Part shown: positions 15,873-24,681 of the stretch, in pieces
Numbering within the stretch: the first letter of the stretch is position 1
How the letters are laid out: the number at the start of each line of letters is the position of its first letter
Origin: Bacillota bacterium
GTDB taxonomy: Bacteria; Bacillota; Clostridia; Oscillospirales; Oscillospiraceae
Length of the DNA: 64,000 nucleotides
Assembly: GCA_023386265.1 (NCBI GenBank)
Contig: JAEWKA010000002.1
Location: 490,698 to 554,697 of the forward strand
Direction: 5' to 3'
Program-made: the position numbers and the translations under genes
Notes under the pieces: model-generated
Told to the model about the DNA's origin: nothing
Databases searched by the model: none
The model's input: only the letters and a program-made list of their open reading frames with translations

Positions 15873-18800
15873 TGCCTATCCTCCAATCTGTCCCAGAAAT
15901 CGCTTGGTTTAAGCTTTGAAAGATATCGAATTTTATCGTTCTTTTCATCAAAACGGCAAACCGCACCGTAAGGACAGTAAAGGCAGGCATTGTCCGCCTC
16001 GCCCCTGTAGTAGGGCGAAGCCTCAATTTTGCCGCCGGAGAGGTTTTCGGAAAGCTCCAGAAGCCTCTTATCAACGTGGGAATGAAGTGCCTTGAACTGC
16101 TCAGAGCTTGCGAGAGAGTCCGCGCTCAGGGAACCGTCCTTTTTGATGGTTACGGGAATATATTCGGGGCTTTCAGAGTTTTCCATCGCAGAAATAATTG
16201 AAGAATCGTCCAGAATCAATCCGCTGCGCTTGCGGGCTTTTGCCTTCAAGGCTTCTAGCTCCTCATCCGTCAGGTCGCCGCTTGCGGAGATAAGCGTGTC
16301 CCGCGCGGGAACATAGAGCACGCCAGCTGGAACAATCGGAGCGCCGTAGCGCTTTTCACCCTCCTGCTCTAGCGCGAAAAGGTAGAGCAGCATCTGCATC
16401 CCCATGCCGTACCAGACGTCCGAGAGCGAGAAGGCCTTTTTGCCTGTTTTATAGTCGATGATGCGCAAATATAGCTTGCCGTCGCGCAAACAGCCGTCCA
16501 CGCGGTCGGCGATGCCGTTGATATAAAGCTCATTTTTGCCGTCCTCGATACGAACCGGAGGCAGCTCGCCGCCCGCGCCGAGTCCCAGCTCAAAGTCGAG
16601 TGGGGCAAAGTCCGAGCGAGAAAGCTCTCGCACCATGTCCTTGACGACGCGCCGAACGGAGGGACGTAGCCTGCCGAACAGGTAGACGAAGCGGGGAGAT
16701 TTGTCCTCAAAGCCGCCCAGCCTTTCCGCAATGTAGAGGTCGGTATATTTATCGACGAGAGCGTCGGTTTCCTCCGGCGAAACGTTCTTGAAGCCGCTGC
16801 CCTTTGAAATTTCATCTGCGACGTTCTCCAGAACATAGTGCATGAAGGTGCCCAGCTCCGGAGCCTCAAAACCTGCGCGCTCTGATTCCTCAAGCTTCAA
16901 ACCGTAGCGAAGGAAATACGAGAAGCGGCACGCGGAATAGGCGTCCGTTCGCGAGGGCGAAAGCGAGAGCTTCTCGCCGTAAAGAGCTTTAACGGCGCTT
17001 TCAGAGAGCTCTCCGCGTTTTAGTGCGGCTTTCTCCCGAAGCTCCGAAAGTTTCAGTTTTCCGTCGTCTGTTCCCGAAAAGTATGAATATGCGAGGAGCG
17101 AGCTTTCATCCTCAGCGCCGTTCACCGCGAGCAGGAAAGCGGGCTCGGGTGCCGCAAGCCGTATTTTATTCAATTCGAGCGCTTTTTCCTCAAGTCCAAA
17201 AAGTAGCTTTGCACGGGCAATGAGAAAACTCGGTCTTGCCTGAGCACCGTTTTCGGATTGTCCGCAGTAAGAGAGCGTGAGTGTCTCGGAAGGCAGGGTC
17301 ACGCAATTATAGATGAGCGAAAGCTCGCGGGATAATTCATCAGTTCCGCCGCCCAGAGACAGCCCGATACCATCTAACTCATCTCGCTCTTCGTCCGAGA
17401 GTATGCCGCTGCCCTGCTTCAGAAGCGGAATCCTGTCGTCCGAAGCGCCAAGGATGATGAGGTGCTTAATATTGCGGCGGCGCATCCTGTCCATATCGCC
17501 GGCTGAAACACGGTCAAGTGATACCGGAATTGCGGAAACGTCATATTGCGAGAGCGTCTGCAAAAAGAGCTTCGAAAACTGCTCCTGCGTCATCGGCATG
17601 TCGCCCAAAATTGCCGCAGTCTGTTCGAGCGATTTTCTAACAATGTCCCAGAGCTGGGCGTATTCCGCAGCAAGCAGAGAGCGGTCGGATTTTTCCAGCT
17701 CGCTTGCCTTGCTTTCGAGCGTTTCAGGAAGCCTCAAAGCCGCAAGGAAGTCGGAAAGCACCTTTGCCTGTTCGGTCGCGGTCTGCGCTTTTTTGCCGCT
17801 TTCGGAGAGCGCGGCGAGGGGGGACGAAAGCGTGCGCCTTATCGCGTCGATTCTGGCCAGAAGCTCTGTTGACTCATCGGTTGGTTCCATCCCGAAGCCG
17901 TCCGGATGCAGTGACCAGGGCTTTTTACGCGTCCACATCGAGCCGCGGATATCCCACAGGGTAACGTAGGTTTCAAGTACGTCACGATCCTCCTGTGCGA
18001 TGCCGGTGAGCCCGGTTTTTATATAGCTCAGAACGGCGTCCGCTTCCCATCCGCCGAGGATAACCTCAAAGGCGTCCGAGACCAGTGCGGCGACCGGCTT
18101 TTGCAGAATACTACCCCTATGAGCTGTAAAGAGCGGGACCTTGTAAAAACGGAACGCCTCCTCAAGCGCGGCTGAATAAGAATCGAAGCCACGCACGGCA
18201 ATTGCGATGTCCCGGTAGCGGCAGAGCCTGTCGCGCACGAGCTCGAGACACTTTGCCGCCGCCATTTCGCACTCCGTGCGGGGGCTGTCCGCCTTTACGA
18301 TGCTTATGCAGCCGTCCGTATTTTCGCGTGTTTCTGAGGTGTAGCTGTAGAGCTTATCGTCAAGAAATAAAAGCGGCGCGGCTTTACTTGGTGTGGTTTC
18401 AGGGTTTACAATCTCTGTTTCTATGCCGAAGTCTTTTGCAAAGCGTACAAGCGTGTTCGCCGCCCTGCGCGAGGGCTCGAAGTGCTCATAGTCCCCGTAA
18501 AGTCCGTCGCAGGTCAGGCAGACCGTGAGGTCAGCGGTTTTTTTGAGGAGCTCCTTAATAACAAGCAGCTCTGCTCCGGTAAAATCGGTGAAGCCGTCGA
18601 TATATATGTGTCCCGTCGAGCCGACAGAGCTTTGGCCAATGGTTTCTGCAAGCCTTAATAGCCTGTCCGAGGGGTCGGCGCGCCCTTGCGAGAGAACAGC
18701 ATCATAGGCATCAAGGCACAGGGCAAGATCATAAAGCTTTTCGGATAGCCCCGTTCCGGCTCCTTGTGCCGCCAATGTCAAGTCATCAGAGCTTATGCAG

Positions 18801-19189
18801 GCCGCCTTAAGCTCGGTTACTGTCTGCAGAAGACTTGTAATCAGCTCGGCCTTGTTTTTAACTGAGGAATAGAGCTTTAGCCGCGTGCTTATCTCATTAA
18901 GCGCGAGCGACATGCACAGAAGTCTTCCGCCTTTGTCAAGCGGGGTTTTCCCACCCGTACCGGTTTCCTGAAAGACTCGCATGGCAAGGCGCGAAAAGCT
19001 GAGTACCTCGGCATATAGGGACAGGTTATCTCCGCAGACGTAGCAGAGCTCGCGCTCGGCCTCATGGCTGTACTGCTCAGGCACAAGCATAAAAATGCCG
19101 CCCTCATGGAGCATAACCTTGTTTCGTATTTCGTTTGTTATGAGCGAAGTTTTTCCGCTGCCTGCGGCACCCAGAATGAGTTTCAGCAT
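15869..19189 (-). CDS. addB: ATP-dependent helicase/nuclease subunit B
   Basis: A 1106-residue AddB. The N-terminal loop LGAAGSGKTSLI is the intact Walker A of the subunit; the inactivated helicase core follows. The C-terminal nuclease has RIIDYKTGK, and four Cys that would ligate the iron-sulfur cluster are visible: one in DAYSACRFSYFLRYGL and three in NACLYCPYGAVCRF. I chose the ATG at 19189 because GGAGCG lies just upstream; an earlier in-frame ATG has no ribosome site and adds a stretch not typical of the family. AddB recognises Chi-like sites and degrades the 5' strand. Confidence 0.96.
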   Translation of the reverse strand: MLKLILGAAGSGKTSLITNEIRNKVMLHEGGIFMLVPEQYSHEAERELCYVCGDNLSLYAEVLSFSRLAMRVFQETGTGGKTPLDKGGRLLCMSLALNEISTRLKLYSSVKNKAELITSLLQTVTELKAACISSDDLTLAAQGAGTGLSEKLYDLALCLDAYDAVLSQGRADPSDRLLRLAETIGQSSVGSTGHIYIDGFTDFTGAELLVIKELLKKTADLTVCLTCDGLYGDYEHFEPSRRAANTLVRFAKDFGIETEIVNPETTPSKAAPLLFLDDKLYSYTSETRENTDGCISIVKADSPRTECEMAAAKCLELVRDRLCRYRDIAIAVRGFDSYSAALEEAFRFYKVPLFTAHRGSILQKPVAALVSDAFEVILGGWEADAVLSYIKTGLTGIAQEDRDVLETYVTLWDIRGSMWTRKKPWSLHPDGFGMEPTDESTELLARIDAIRRTLSSPLAALSESGKKAQTATEQAKVLSDFLAALRLPETLESKASELEKSDRSLLAAEYAQLWDIVRKSLEQTAAILGDMPMTQEQFSKLFLQTLSQYDVSAIPVSLDRVSAGDMDRMRRRNIKHLIILGASDDRIPLLKQGSGILSDEERDELDGIGLSLGGGTDELSRELSLIYNCVTLPSETLTLSYCGQSENGAQARPSFLIARAKLLFGLEEKALELNKIRLAAPEPAFLLAVNGAEDESSLLAYSYFSGTDDGKLKLSELREKAALKRGELSESAVKALYGEKLSLSPSRTDAYSACRFSYFLRYGLKLEESERAGFEAPELGTFMHYVLENVADEISKGSGFKNVSPEETDALVDKYTDLYIAERLGGFEDKSPRFVYLFGRLRPSVRRVVKDMVRELSRSDFAPLDFELGLGAGGELPPVRIEDGKNELYINGIADRVDGCLRDGKLYLRIIDYKTGKKAFSLSDVWYGMGMQMLLYLFALEQEGEKRYGAPIVPAGVLYVPARDTLISASGDLTDEELEALKAKARKRSGLILDDSSIISAMENSESPEYIPVTIKKDGSLSADSLASSEQFKALHSHVDKRLLELSENLSGGKIEASPYYRGEADNACLYCPYGAVCRFDEKNDKIRYLSKLKPSDFWDRLEDRQ

Positions 19190-19217
19190 ACTTTCGCTCC
19201 TTTCACAAGATGAGGTA

Positions 19218-19246
19218 AGTATAGCACAATATAAGAACCATATAAA
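19218..19246 (-). promoter_or_regulatory. Promoter of addBA
   Basis: On the minus strand TATACT (19223-19218) is preceded by TGC, an extended -10, with a weak -35 TTTATA 17 nt further up. It lies about 30 nt before the addB start. Confidence 0.6.
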
Positions 19247-19339
19247 GTACTTCAAATTAGAATATAACGCAAAATCAGTAATAACTGAACAAAAATGGAT
19301 GGTAGATCGCCAGTATGTAATGGAAATTGATTATTATTC

Positions 19340-19368
19340 TTGACTAATACCAATTATGGGATTAATAT
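19340..19368 (+). promoter_or_regulatory. Promoter of the HTH regulator and hydrolase pair
   Basis: TTGACT (19340-19345), 17-nt spacer, TAATAT (19363-19368). It is the only good sigma-A candidate ahead of the HTH gene. The rest of the 19190-19419 gap is AT-rich and shows nothing else. Confidence 0.6.
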
Positions 19369-19419
19369 AAGAAATAAAATCAATGGGGGCGCATTTCTAC
19401 GAAAGATATTAATGAAGTC

Positions 19420-19911
19420 ATGCTGAATCCTGTTCGGCTTAGAATTATTCAGGCGCTTGCGACAAGTGAAACCCTCACAGCGACGGAGCTTTGCGAAAAA
19501 ATCAGTGATGTTCCTCGCACAACAATTTATCGCCATATCAGTATTCTTCTGGACAACAACATTTTGACTGTCGTATCCGAAAAAAAGATTCGGGGGAGCT
19601 TGGAGCGGACACTCGCCTTAAATATAGGGGAGATTACAAAGCACAATGCCATCGAGAATGCGGATCGGAATGCGCTGACCTTTTTGATGAACAGATATGC
19701 AAGGTTCCAAAACTATTTCAGCGGGGAAAATCCTGATCCGGGCAGGGATAAGATTTTTCTGAACAATACGGTAATGATGATGGACGATAATGAGTTTGAC
19801 CGGTTTTTACTGGAGCTTCGGGAGCTTCTTATCAAATACAGCTTTGGAACTGGAGACGGGCGCAGAGCCAGAGATATTTCAATTATCTCATCGCCGGCCA
19901 CTGATATATAA
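19420..19911 (+). CDS. ArsR-like winged-helix transcriptional regulator
   Basis: A 163-residue protein (from this start) with an N-terminal helix-turn-helix: NPVRLRIIQALATSETLTATEL then VPRTTIYRHISILLDNNILTVV. The remainder is a helical domain without known motif. No good ribosome site precedes ATG 19420. The frame is open upstream and an ATT at 19393 would give an N-terminus (STKDINEVMLNPVR) that fits related proteins, so the true start is uncertain. It is followed 13 nt later by an alpha/beta hydrolase, a pairing seen elsewhere in Firmicutes, and probably controls that operon. Confidence 0.8.
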   Translation: MLNPVRLRIIQALATSETLTATELCEKISDVPRTTIYRHISILLDNNILTVVSEKKIRGSLERTLALNIGEITKHNAIENADRNALTFLMNRYARFQNYFSGENPDPGRDKIFLNNTVMMMDDNEFDRFLLELRELLIKYSFGTGDGRRARDISIISSPATDI

Positions 19912-19924
19912 GAAGGAAGATATT

Positions 19925-20932
19925 ATGGTTTCAAAAAACAGTAAGACTAAGCCTAAAACAAAAAGAGGTAAAAAGATTATGATTATAATAGGGATAATAG
20001 CCGCGATTATCGCAGTTTGTATGACAATCGGCGCAATTATGCACTCTACATATTTCAAAGAAGAGCTGGAGCAGATCGAGCCTTACGGACAGCTTGTCAA
20101 TGTAGACGATGGTGAGATGCACGTCTATTCGATCGGCAGCGGAGAGAATACAATCGTACTGCTGCCCGGTATGGGCGTTGCTCTCCCGTCCGCCGAATTC
20201 GGTCCTCTTATGCGCAAGCTCTGCGAAGAATATACAGTCGTCTGCGTCGAATATTTCGGCGTGGGCTTCAGCAGCGAAACGGAAAAACCGCGCACCTGTG
20301 AAAACTATGTTGAAGAAATGAGGATGGCTCTTACAAAAGCTGGCTTTAAAGCTCCGTATGTTTTGATGCCGCATTCCATATCGAGTGTTTTCAGTGAATA
20401 CTATGCCGAGAAATATCCCGATGAGATTGAAGCCGTCATTTCTCTAGACGGTACATCGACCGCGGTTGAGGGCGAAATGCCGGCGATTATAAAGTACGTT
20501 CTCCCGATTGCGAAGTTTCAGCAAGCTGTTGGCCTGACTTCGCTTTTGGGGCCGTTAGCAACAAACAGAAAGAGACTCGTTTCATGCGGATATACGGAGA
20601 AAGAAATAAATGACATGATTAGCTTCTCGGGCTTTTCGATGAACGACAATGTTCTGGAGCAAATGCTTAATTCGGTTGAATTTATTAAGCAAACCAAGGC
20701 GCATCCTTTTCCCGAGTCGATCCCTTACTTTAAAATAATTTCAAAGCAGACCTATGAGACCTCTAATTCGCAGCTTAAAAAGTTGGATATCACCCCACAG
20801 GAGTATCAGCAAAAACATCTTGAGCGAATCGGTGAAAACGCAAAATTTGAAATACTGGACGGCACTCACTTTATCTACGTAAACAATGTTGACAGGATTT
20901 CAGAAATTGCCGATGCTTTCCTGGTCAAATAA
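19925..20932 (+). CDS. Membrane-anchored alpha/beta hydrolase
   Basis: A 335-residue protein with a basic tail (KTKPKTKRGKK), one membrane helix near residues 19-42, and an alpha/beta hydrolase domain that would face outward. The oxyanion region reads VLLPGMGVALPS, the nucleophile elbow is PHSISS (Ser in place of the usual Gly-x-Ser-x-Gly context), EYFGVGFSS matches the strand after it, and the catalytic His is probably in LDGTHFIYVNN. ATG at 19925 behind GGAAG. Substrate unknown; the imperfect elbow is common in this branch. It is coupled to the HTH gene and ended by a terminator. Confidence 0.85.
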   Translation: MVSKNSKTKPKTKRGKKIMIIIGIIAAIIAVCMTIGAIMHSTYFKEELEQIEPYGQLVNVDDGEMHVYSIGSGENTIVLLPGMGVALPSAEFGPLMRKLCEEYTVVCVEYFGVGFSSETEKPRTCENYVEEMRMALTKAGFKAPYVLMPHSISSVFSEYYAEKYPDEIEAVISLDGTSTAVEGEMPAIIKYVLPIAKFQQAVGLTSLLGPLATNRKRLVSCGYTEKEINDMISFSGFSMNDNVLEQMLNSVEFIKQTKAHPFPESIPYFKIISKQTYETSNSQLKKLDITPQEYQQKHLERIGENAKFEILDGTHFIYVNNVDRISEIADAFLVK

Positions 20933-20942
20933 GCAGCGTAAA

Positions 20943-20982
20943 AAGGATAAGCTCCCGAACAAATTTTCGAGAGCTTATCCTT
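20943..20982 (+). terminator. Terminator after the alpha/beta hydrolase gene
   Basis: AAGGATAAGCTC (20943-20954) and GAGCTTATCCTT (20971-20982) form a 12-bp stem with a further CGAA/TTCG stem inside the loop. Confidence 0.75.
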
Positions 20983-21081
20983 ATCGTAATGTGCACCCGA
21001 AATCCGCCGTTATTGATGAAAGAAATACTCGTACTGCGGTAATATGACCAAAAACAGCGCCTTTTCGGCTGAAACTCTCAA

Positions 21082-21110
21082 TTGACTTGCCTTATGCACC
21101 GTGATAAAAT
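21082..21110 (+). promoter_or_regulatory. Promoter of the tandem CNNM/CorC operon
   Basis: TTGACT (21082-21087), 17-nt spacer, TAAAAT (21105-21110), about 55 nt before the first gene. Confidence 0.7.
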
Positions 21111-21164
21111 TAATTGGTTAATATACATTAAGTTACCTGAGATTTTAAGGAGTGATTATCCGAA

Positions 21165-22448
21165 ATGGATGAGGGCAGTTGGTTGTCCTGGTTTATAATT
21201 GCGCTGCTGATTCTGGCAGCTTCATATTTCGCGACGGCTGAAACGGCTTTTGCCTCCGTCAGCCGCATAAAGATTAAATCCGAACTGGACAGAGGCGACC
21301 GTCGGGCAAAGAAAGCCATGTACATACTCGACCATTTCGATAAGGCGATAACTACGATACTTATCGGTACGAATATTGTACAAATTGTGGTTGCCGCGAT
21401 GGTCACAGTCCTTGTTACAAGAAGATGGGGCATTTCGGCAGTTACCATCTCCGCAATAATAACTACCCTCGTTCTCTTCTTCGTGGGGGAAATGCTCCCG
21501 AAGAGCATAGGTAAGAAGTACAGTTGCCGCTTTTCACTTTCGCTTGCTGCATCCCTGAACTTTTTTATGCTCATTTTCACGCCTATTGCCTATGTCCTAA
21601 CCAAAATCGGACGTTCGGTTGCAAGACTGACGAAGAGTGATCCCGAGGTTACCGTCACAGAGGACGAGCTATATGATATAATTGAAAACATGAAGGACGA
21701 CGGCGATTTAGACGCCGAGCAAGGCGACCTTGTTCATTCTGCACTCATGTTTGCGGACGTGACGGTCGAGAGCATCGTGACCCCGCGTGTGGACGTTGCG
21801 GCAATCGACGTCGAAACGCCGCTTAATGAGATACTGACGTATGTCAAGTCGTCTAGACACAGCCGTTTTCCCGTCTATGAGGGAAGCGTCGACAATATCA
21901 TTGGCGTCCTCCAGATACGCAGATTTATCAAGGCTTATATCAAACAGGGCGATGCCCTTGAAGTCAGATCCGTTCTCGACGATATTTATTTCGCTCATCA
22001 GAGCACCAAGATAGACGAGCTCCTTTCCGAAATGAGCCGTAAAAGGTTAAACATGGCGATTGTCACCGATAACTACGGAGGGACGCTCGGCATCGTTACG
22101 GTTGAGGATATCCTCGAAGAGCTTGTTGGCGATATCTGGGACGAGGACGATGAGGTCAAGGAGTTCTGTGTCCTCCTTTCCGACGGAAGCTATGATCTTG
22201 ACCCCGAGCTCGGGATTGAGGAGAGCTTTGAGCTGATCGGCTTCGAAGACCCCGAAGATTATGAATTCGAGCATAAACTTCTCGGCGAATGGGTCTTTGA
22301 GCACTTTGACCGCATCCCCACAGCGGGAGACTTTTTTGAGTATAATGGACTTTTAGTTACTGTGAAGGAAATGAAGCAAAACAGGATAGTCAAGCTGAAT
22401 GTGACGCTCCCTCCCGAGAACGATGATGAAGGAGGGGCAGGCAGATGA
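21165..22448 (+). CDS. CNNM/CorC (HlyC) family membrane transporter, copy 1
   Basis: A 427-residue protein with the standard order: DUF21/CNNM membrane domain (about residues 1-190, opening WFIIALLILAASYFATAETAFASVSRIK), a CBS-domain pair (about 205-330, with VTPRVDVAAIDVE and DNYGGTLGIVTVEDILEELVGDIWDE) and a C-terminal CorC/HlyC domain. Family members export Mg2+ or other divalent cations; older names call them hemolysins. The start ATG 21165 has AAGGAG upstream. Its stop overlaps the next gene by 4 nt; the two are paralogues of the same layout and may form a heterodimer. Confidence 0.92.
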   Translation: MDEGSWLSWFIIALLILAASYFATAETAFASVSRIKIKSELDRGDRRAKKAMYILDHFDKAITTILIGTNIVQIVVAAMVTVLVTRRWGISAVTISAIITTLVLFFVGEMLPKSIGKKYSCRFSLSLAASLNFFMLIFTPIAYVLTKIGRSVARLTKSDPEVTVTEDELYDIIENMKDDGDLDAEQGDLVHSALMFADVTVESIVTPRVDVAAIDVETPLNEILTYVKSSRHSRFPVYEGSVDNIIGVLQIRRFIKAYIKQGDALEVRSVLDDIYFAHQSTKIDELLSEMSRKRLNMAIVTDNYGGTLGIVTVEDILEELVGDIWDEDDEVKEFCVLLSDGSYDLDPELGIEESFELIGFEDPEDYEFEHKLLGEWVFEHFDRIPTAGDFFEYNGLLVTVKEMKQNRIVKLNVTLPPENDDEGGAGR

Positions 22449-23710
22449 CATCTCCCTATTATTATGTGGTTGTCGTAGTTTTCATCATGCTCTCCGCTTT
22501 TTCTTCCAGCGCGGAGATGGCCTATTCCTCCGCAAACAGGATGAGGCTTGAGAGCATCGGCGAGGGCGGCAACAAAGCGGCCAAGCTTGCATGCAAGATT
22601 TATGACCGTTACGACGATATGCTTTCCAGTGTTCTCATTCTTAATGACCTTGTCAACATTGGTGCGTCTTCAATCGTTTCAATCATGGCCATGGAGATTG
22701 CGGCAAACGGCAACACTGCCCTTGCGACAACGATCGGAACGATTTTGTTAACTGTTCTGATTATTATTTTTGGCGAAACGATCCCCAAGATTGTCGCAAA
22801 GAAAAACGCGAACAGTACCGCAATTGACGACGCATACATCGTCCGTGGACTGATGATAGTCCTAAAACCCATAGTTTTCCTTGTGGTATCACTTATCCAC
22901 CTTATCATGAAGCCGCTCAAGGGAGAAAAACCCGCAGATGAGCAGGAGACCGCCGTTGAAGAGCTGTTTTCGATTATCGAAACGGTCGAGGACGAAGGTG
23001 TCATTGATGAGGAGCGAAGCGAGCTTCTGCAGGCGGCTCTCGATTTTTCGGAGATTTCCGCGAGCGAGGTTATGACGAGCAGAGTCGATATGGTCTCTAT
23101 CGATATCGACGATGACTGGGATACTATTTTCCAGATAATCGACAAATCGCCCTATTCGCGTCTGCCCGTTTATGAGGACAGCATAGACAACATTATCGGT
23201 ATTCTTTATCTCAACCACTTTTTTAAGGCGATAACGAGCACTGAGGAGATAAACCTAAGACCGCTTCTCATTAAGCCCTGCTATGTATATAAGACCGTAA
23301 AGCTCCCCGCGGTCCTTGCTGAGATGCGCAAAAGCAGGACTCACCTTGCCATAGTAACGGATGAATACGGCGGCTCAATGGGCGTTGTCTCCATGGAAGA
23401 CGTTCTGGAGGAGTTGGTCGGCGATATCTGGGACGAAACAGATGAAGTCGAGCCCGAGGTAATAGAGCACGAAGGGAACCTCTTTGAGCTGGACGGCGAC
23501 ATGAACATTTCAGACTTCCTAGAAATGATTGACCGGAGCGAGGACAGCTTTGAAACAGACAGCGCGACAGTCGGAGGCTGGACAATCGAGAACTTCGGCC
23601 GCTTCCCCGAAATAGGAGACAGTTTCAAGTTCGAAAACCTTACGATAACAGTTCTTGAGGTCTACGGTCAGCGTGTGGAAAAGGTGTTGCTCCATATCGA
23701 AAAGAGATAG
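22445..23710 (+). CDS. CNNM/CorC (HlyC) family membrane transporter, copy 2
   Basis: A 421-residue paralogue of the preceding gene, starting within its stop (ATGA). It has the same domains: CNNM membrane domain with FSSSAEMAYSSANRMRLE, a CBS pair with MTSRVDMVSIDIDD and DEYGGSMGVVSMEDVLEELVGDIWDE, and the CorC/HlyC domain at the C-terminus. The CBS region may bind adenine nucleotides, as in related proteins. The tandem coupled pair suggests a two-chain transporter; the cation moved cannot be read from sequence. Confidence 0.92.
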   Translation: MTSPYYYVVVVVFIMLSAFSSSAEMAYSSANRMRLESIGEGGNKAAKLACKIYDRYDDMLSSVLILNDLVNIGASSIVSIMAMEIAANGNTALATTIGTILLTVLIIIFGETIPKIVAKKNANSTAIDDAYIVRGLMIVLKPIVFLVVSLIHLIMKPLKGEKPADEQETAVEELFSIIETVEDEGVIDEERSELLQAALDFSEISASEVMTSRVDMVSIDIDDDWDTIFQIIDKSPYSRLPVYEDSIDNIIGILYLNHFFKAITSTEEINLRPLLIKPCYVYKTVKLPAVLAEMRKSRTHLAIVTDEYGGSMGVVSMEDVLEELVGDIWDETDEVEPEVIEHEGNLFELDGDMNISDFLEMIDRSEDSFETDSATVGGWTIENFGRFPEIGDSFKFENLTITVLEVYGQRVEKVLLHIEKR

Positions 23711-23713
23711 GCT

Positions 23714-23887
23714 ATGGAAGAAAAAAAGGAATGTCCCTGCCCGAAAAAGAACTGCCTGCGGCACGGAAAATGCGACGAGTGCCGCGCCTACCACGCGGAG
23801 CATAAAAAGCACCCGCCCTTCTGCGAAAGAGAGAAGCAGAAAGCGGAAAAGCGTGAAGAACGTGCGCAGAGACGGGCGCGGAGTTGA
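23714..23887 (+). CDS. Cys-rich 57-residue protein
   Basis: A very small gene that starts 3 nt after the stop of the second CNNM/CorC gene and is probably translated by coupling, since no clear ribosome site is seen. It carries Cys at residues 7, 9, 14, 20, 23 and 37 plus several His (CPCPKKNC, HGKCDECRAYH, HPPFC), a metal-binding pattern resembling small Cys-rich domains found in clostridia. The last 20 residues are highly charged (EREKQKAEKREERAQRR). The function is unknown. The regular Cys spacing and position before a strong terminator argue that it is real. Confidence 0.72.
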   Translation: MEEKKECPCPKKNCLRHGKCDECRAYHAEHKKHPPFCEREKQKAEKREERAQRRARS

Positions 23888-23892
23888 AAATA

Positions 23893-23932
23893 AAAGACGC
23901 GGCGCAGTTTCTGAGAACTGCGCCGCGTCTTT
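23893..23932. terminator. Bidirectional terminator between convergent genes
   Basis: A 16-17 bp stem (arms 23893-23909 and 23916-23932) with a 6-nt loop, A-rich on the left and T-rich on the right. It serves both the plus-strand CNNM operon and the minus-strand LytTR/LiaF-like operon. Confidence 0.9.
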
Positions 23933-23957
23933 ATATATAGTAGTTATAAATCTATGC

Positions 23958-24674
23958 TTACACATACCGGAATTCAAGGTTCGCGAAGGACACGCGACCC
24001 TTCACCGTCAATGTGGGCGCATCTGGAGACGCGGCTCCGACGCGGGGGGTGTTGCTTACGGCACCGGCAGAGGTATGGACCTGATCAATGACACGCCATC
24101 CCTTCGGCAGATACAGCTCAATTTTCCCGAAGCTTACATCGACATAGACTTCCGCTCCGTTCGGACTGAGCTTTACATTATCGAAAAACACATTGAGTTT
24201 TCCAAAGGAGCAGGAGATGTTCGCCTGCCTTAGGCATTCTGCGTGAAGATACTTGGAGACTTCGTTGAAGCTCTCGCTGATTGACACGCTGTCTCCGTCG
24301 ACATATTCATCCGAGGGACCGCGGACTGCGTAGTTCTCTCCGCAATGATTCCATTTGCTACAGTGCCTGTGTATCCTGTTTTGGAAAATCATACTGAGCC
24401 CGATTGAAACGAGAACAGCTGTGAGAAGCAATAGCCATACCGATACGGACGGCCAACCCAGCGGCTCCTGATAGATAGCGTAGAGCAGCGCTGCCGAGAC
24501 CAGTGCTCCAAAGAAATTAAGTTTAATAAGACTGCCTATTAATGTCGCTGCGAGCAGCACCGAAGCCGCGATGCTCCAGAAACCAAGCTGCACGAAGCCT
24601 CCGAGCTGATTTGCTACAATAAAAAATCCTGCGGCTAAAAAGAAAATGCCCCAAAACCAGTTCCGATTTTTCAT
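23958..24674 (-). CDS. LiaF-like membrane protein
   Basis: A 238-residue protein with about four membrane helices in the first 110 residues (FWGIFFLAAGFFIVANQLGG at the start) and a C-terminal beta-rich domain with the repeated phrases ISCSFGKLNVFFDNV and YVDVSFGKIELYLPKGW. This is the layout of LiaF/YvqF-type proteins, membrane modulators of cell-envelope stress systems. Here it is not beside a LiaRS kinase pair but 7 nt after a LytTR gene. It may be a membrane partner or a target of that regulator. A HRHCSKWNHCGEN patch between the two halves has possible metal ligands. Confidence 0.82.
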   Translation of the reverse strand: MKNRNWFWGIFFLAAGFFIVANQLGGFVQLGFWSIAASVLLAATLIGSLIKLNFFGALVSAALLYAIYQEPLGWPSVSVWLLLLTAVLVSIGLSMIFQNRIHRHCSKWNHCGENYAVRGPSDEYVDGDSVSISESFNEVSKYLHAECLRQANISCSFGKLNVFFDNVKLSPNGAEVYVDVSFGKIELYLPKGWRVIDQVHTSAGAVSNTPRVGAASPDAPTLTVKGRVSFANLEFRYV

Positions 24675-24681
24675 ATTATTT

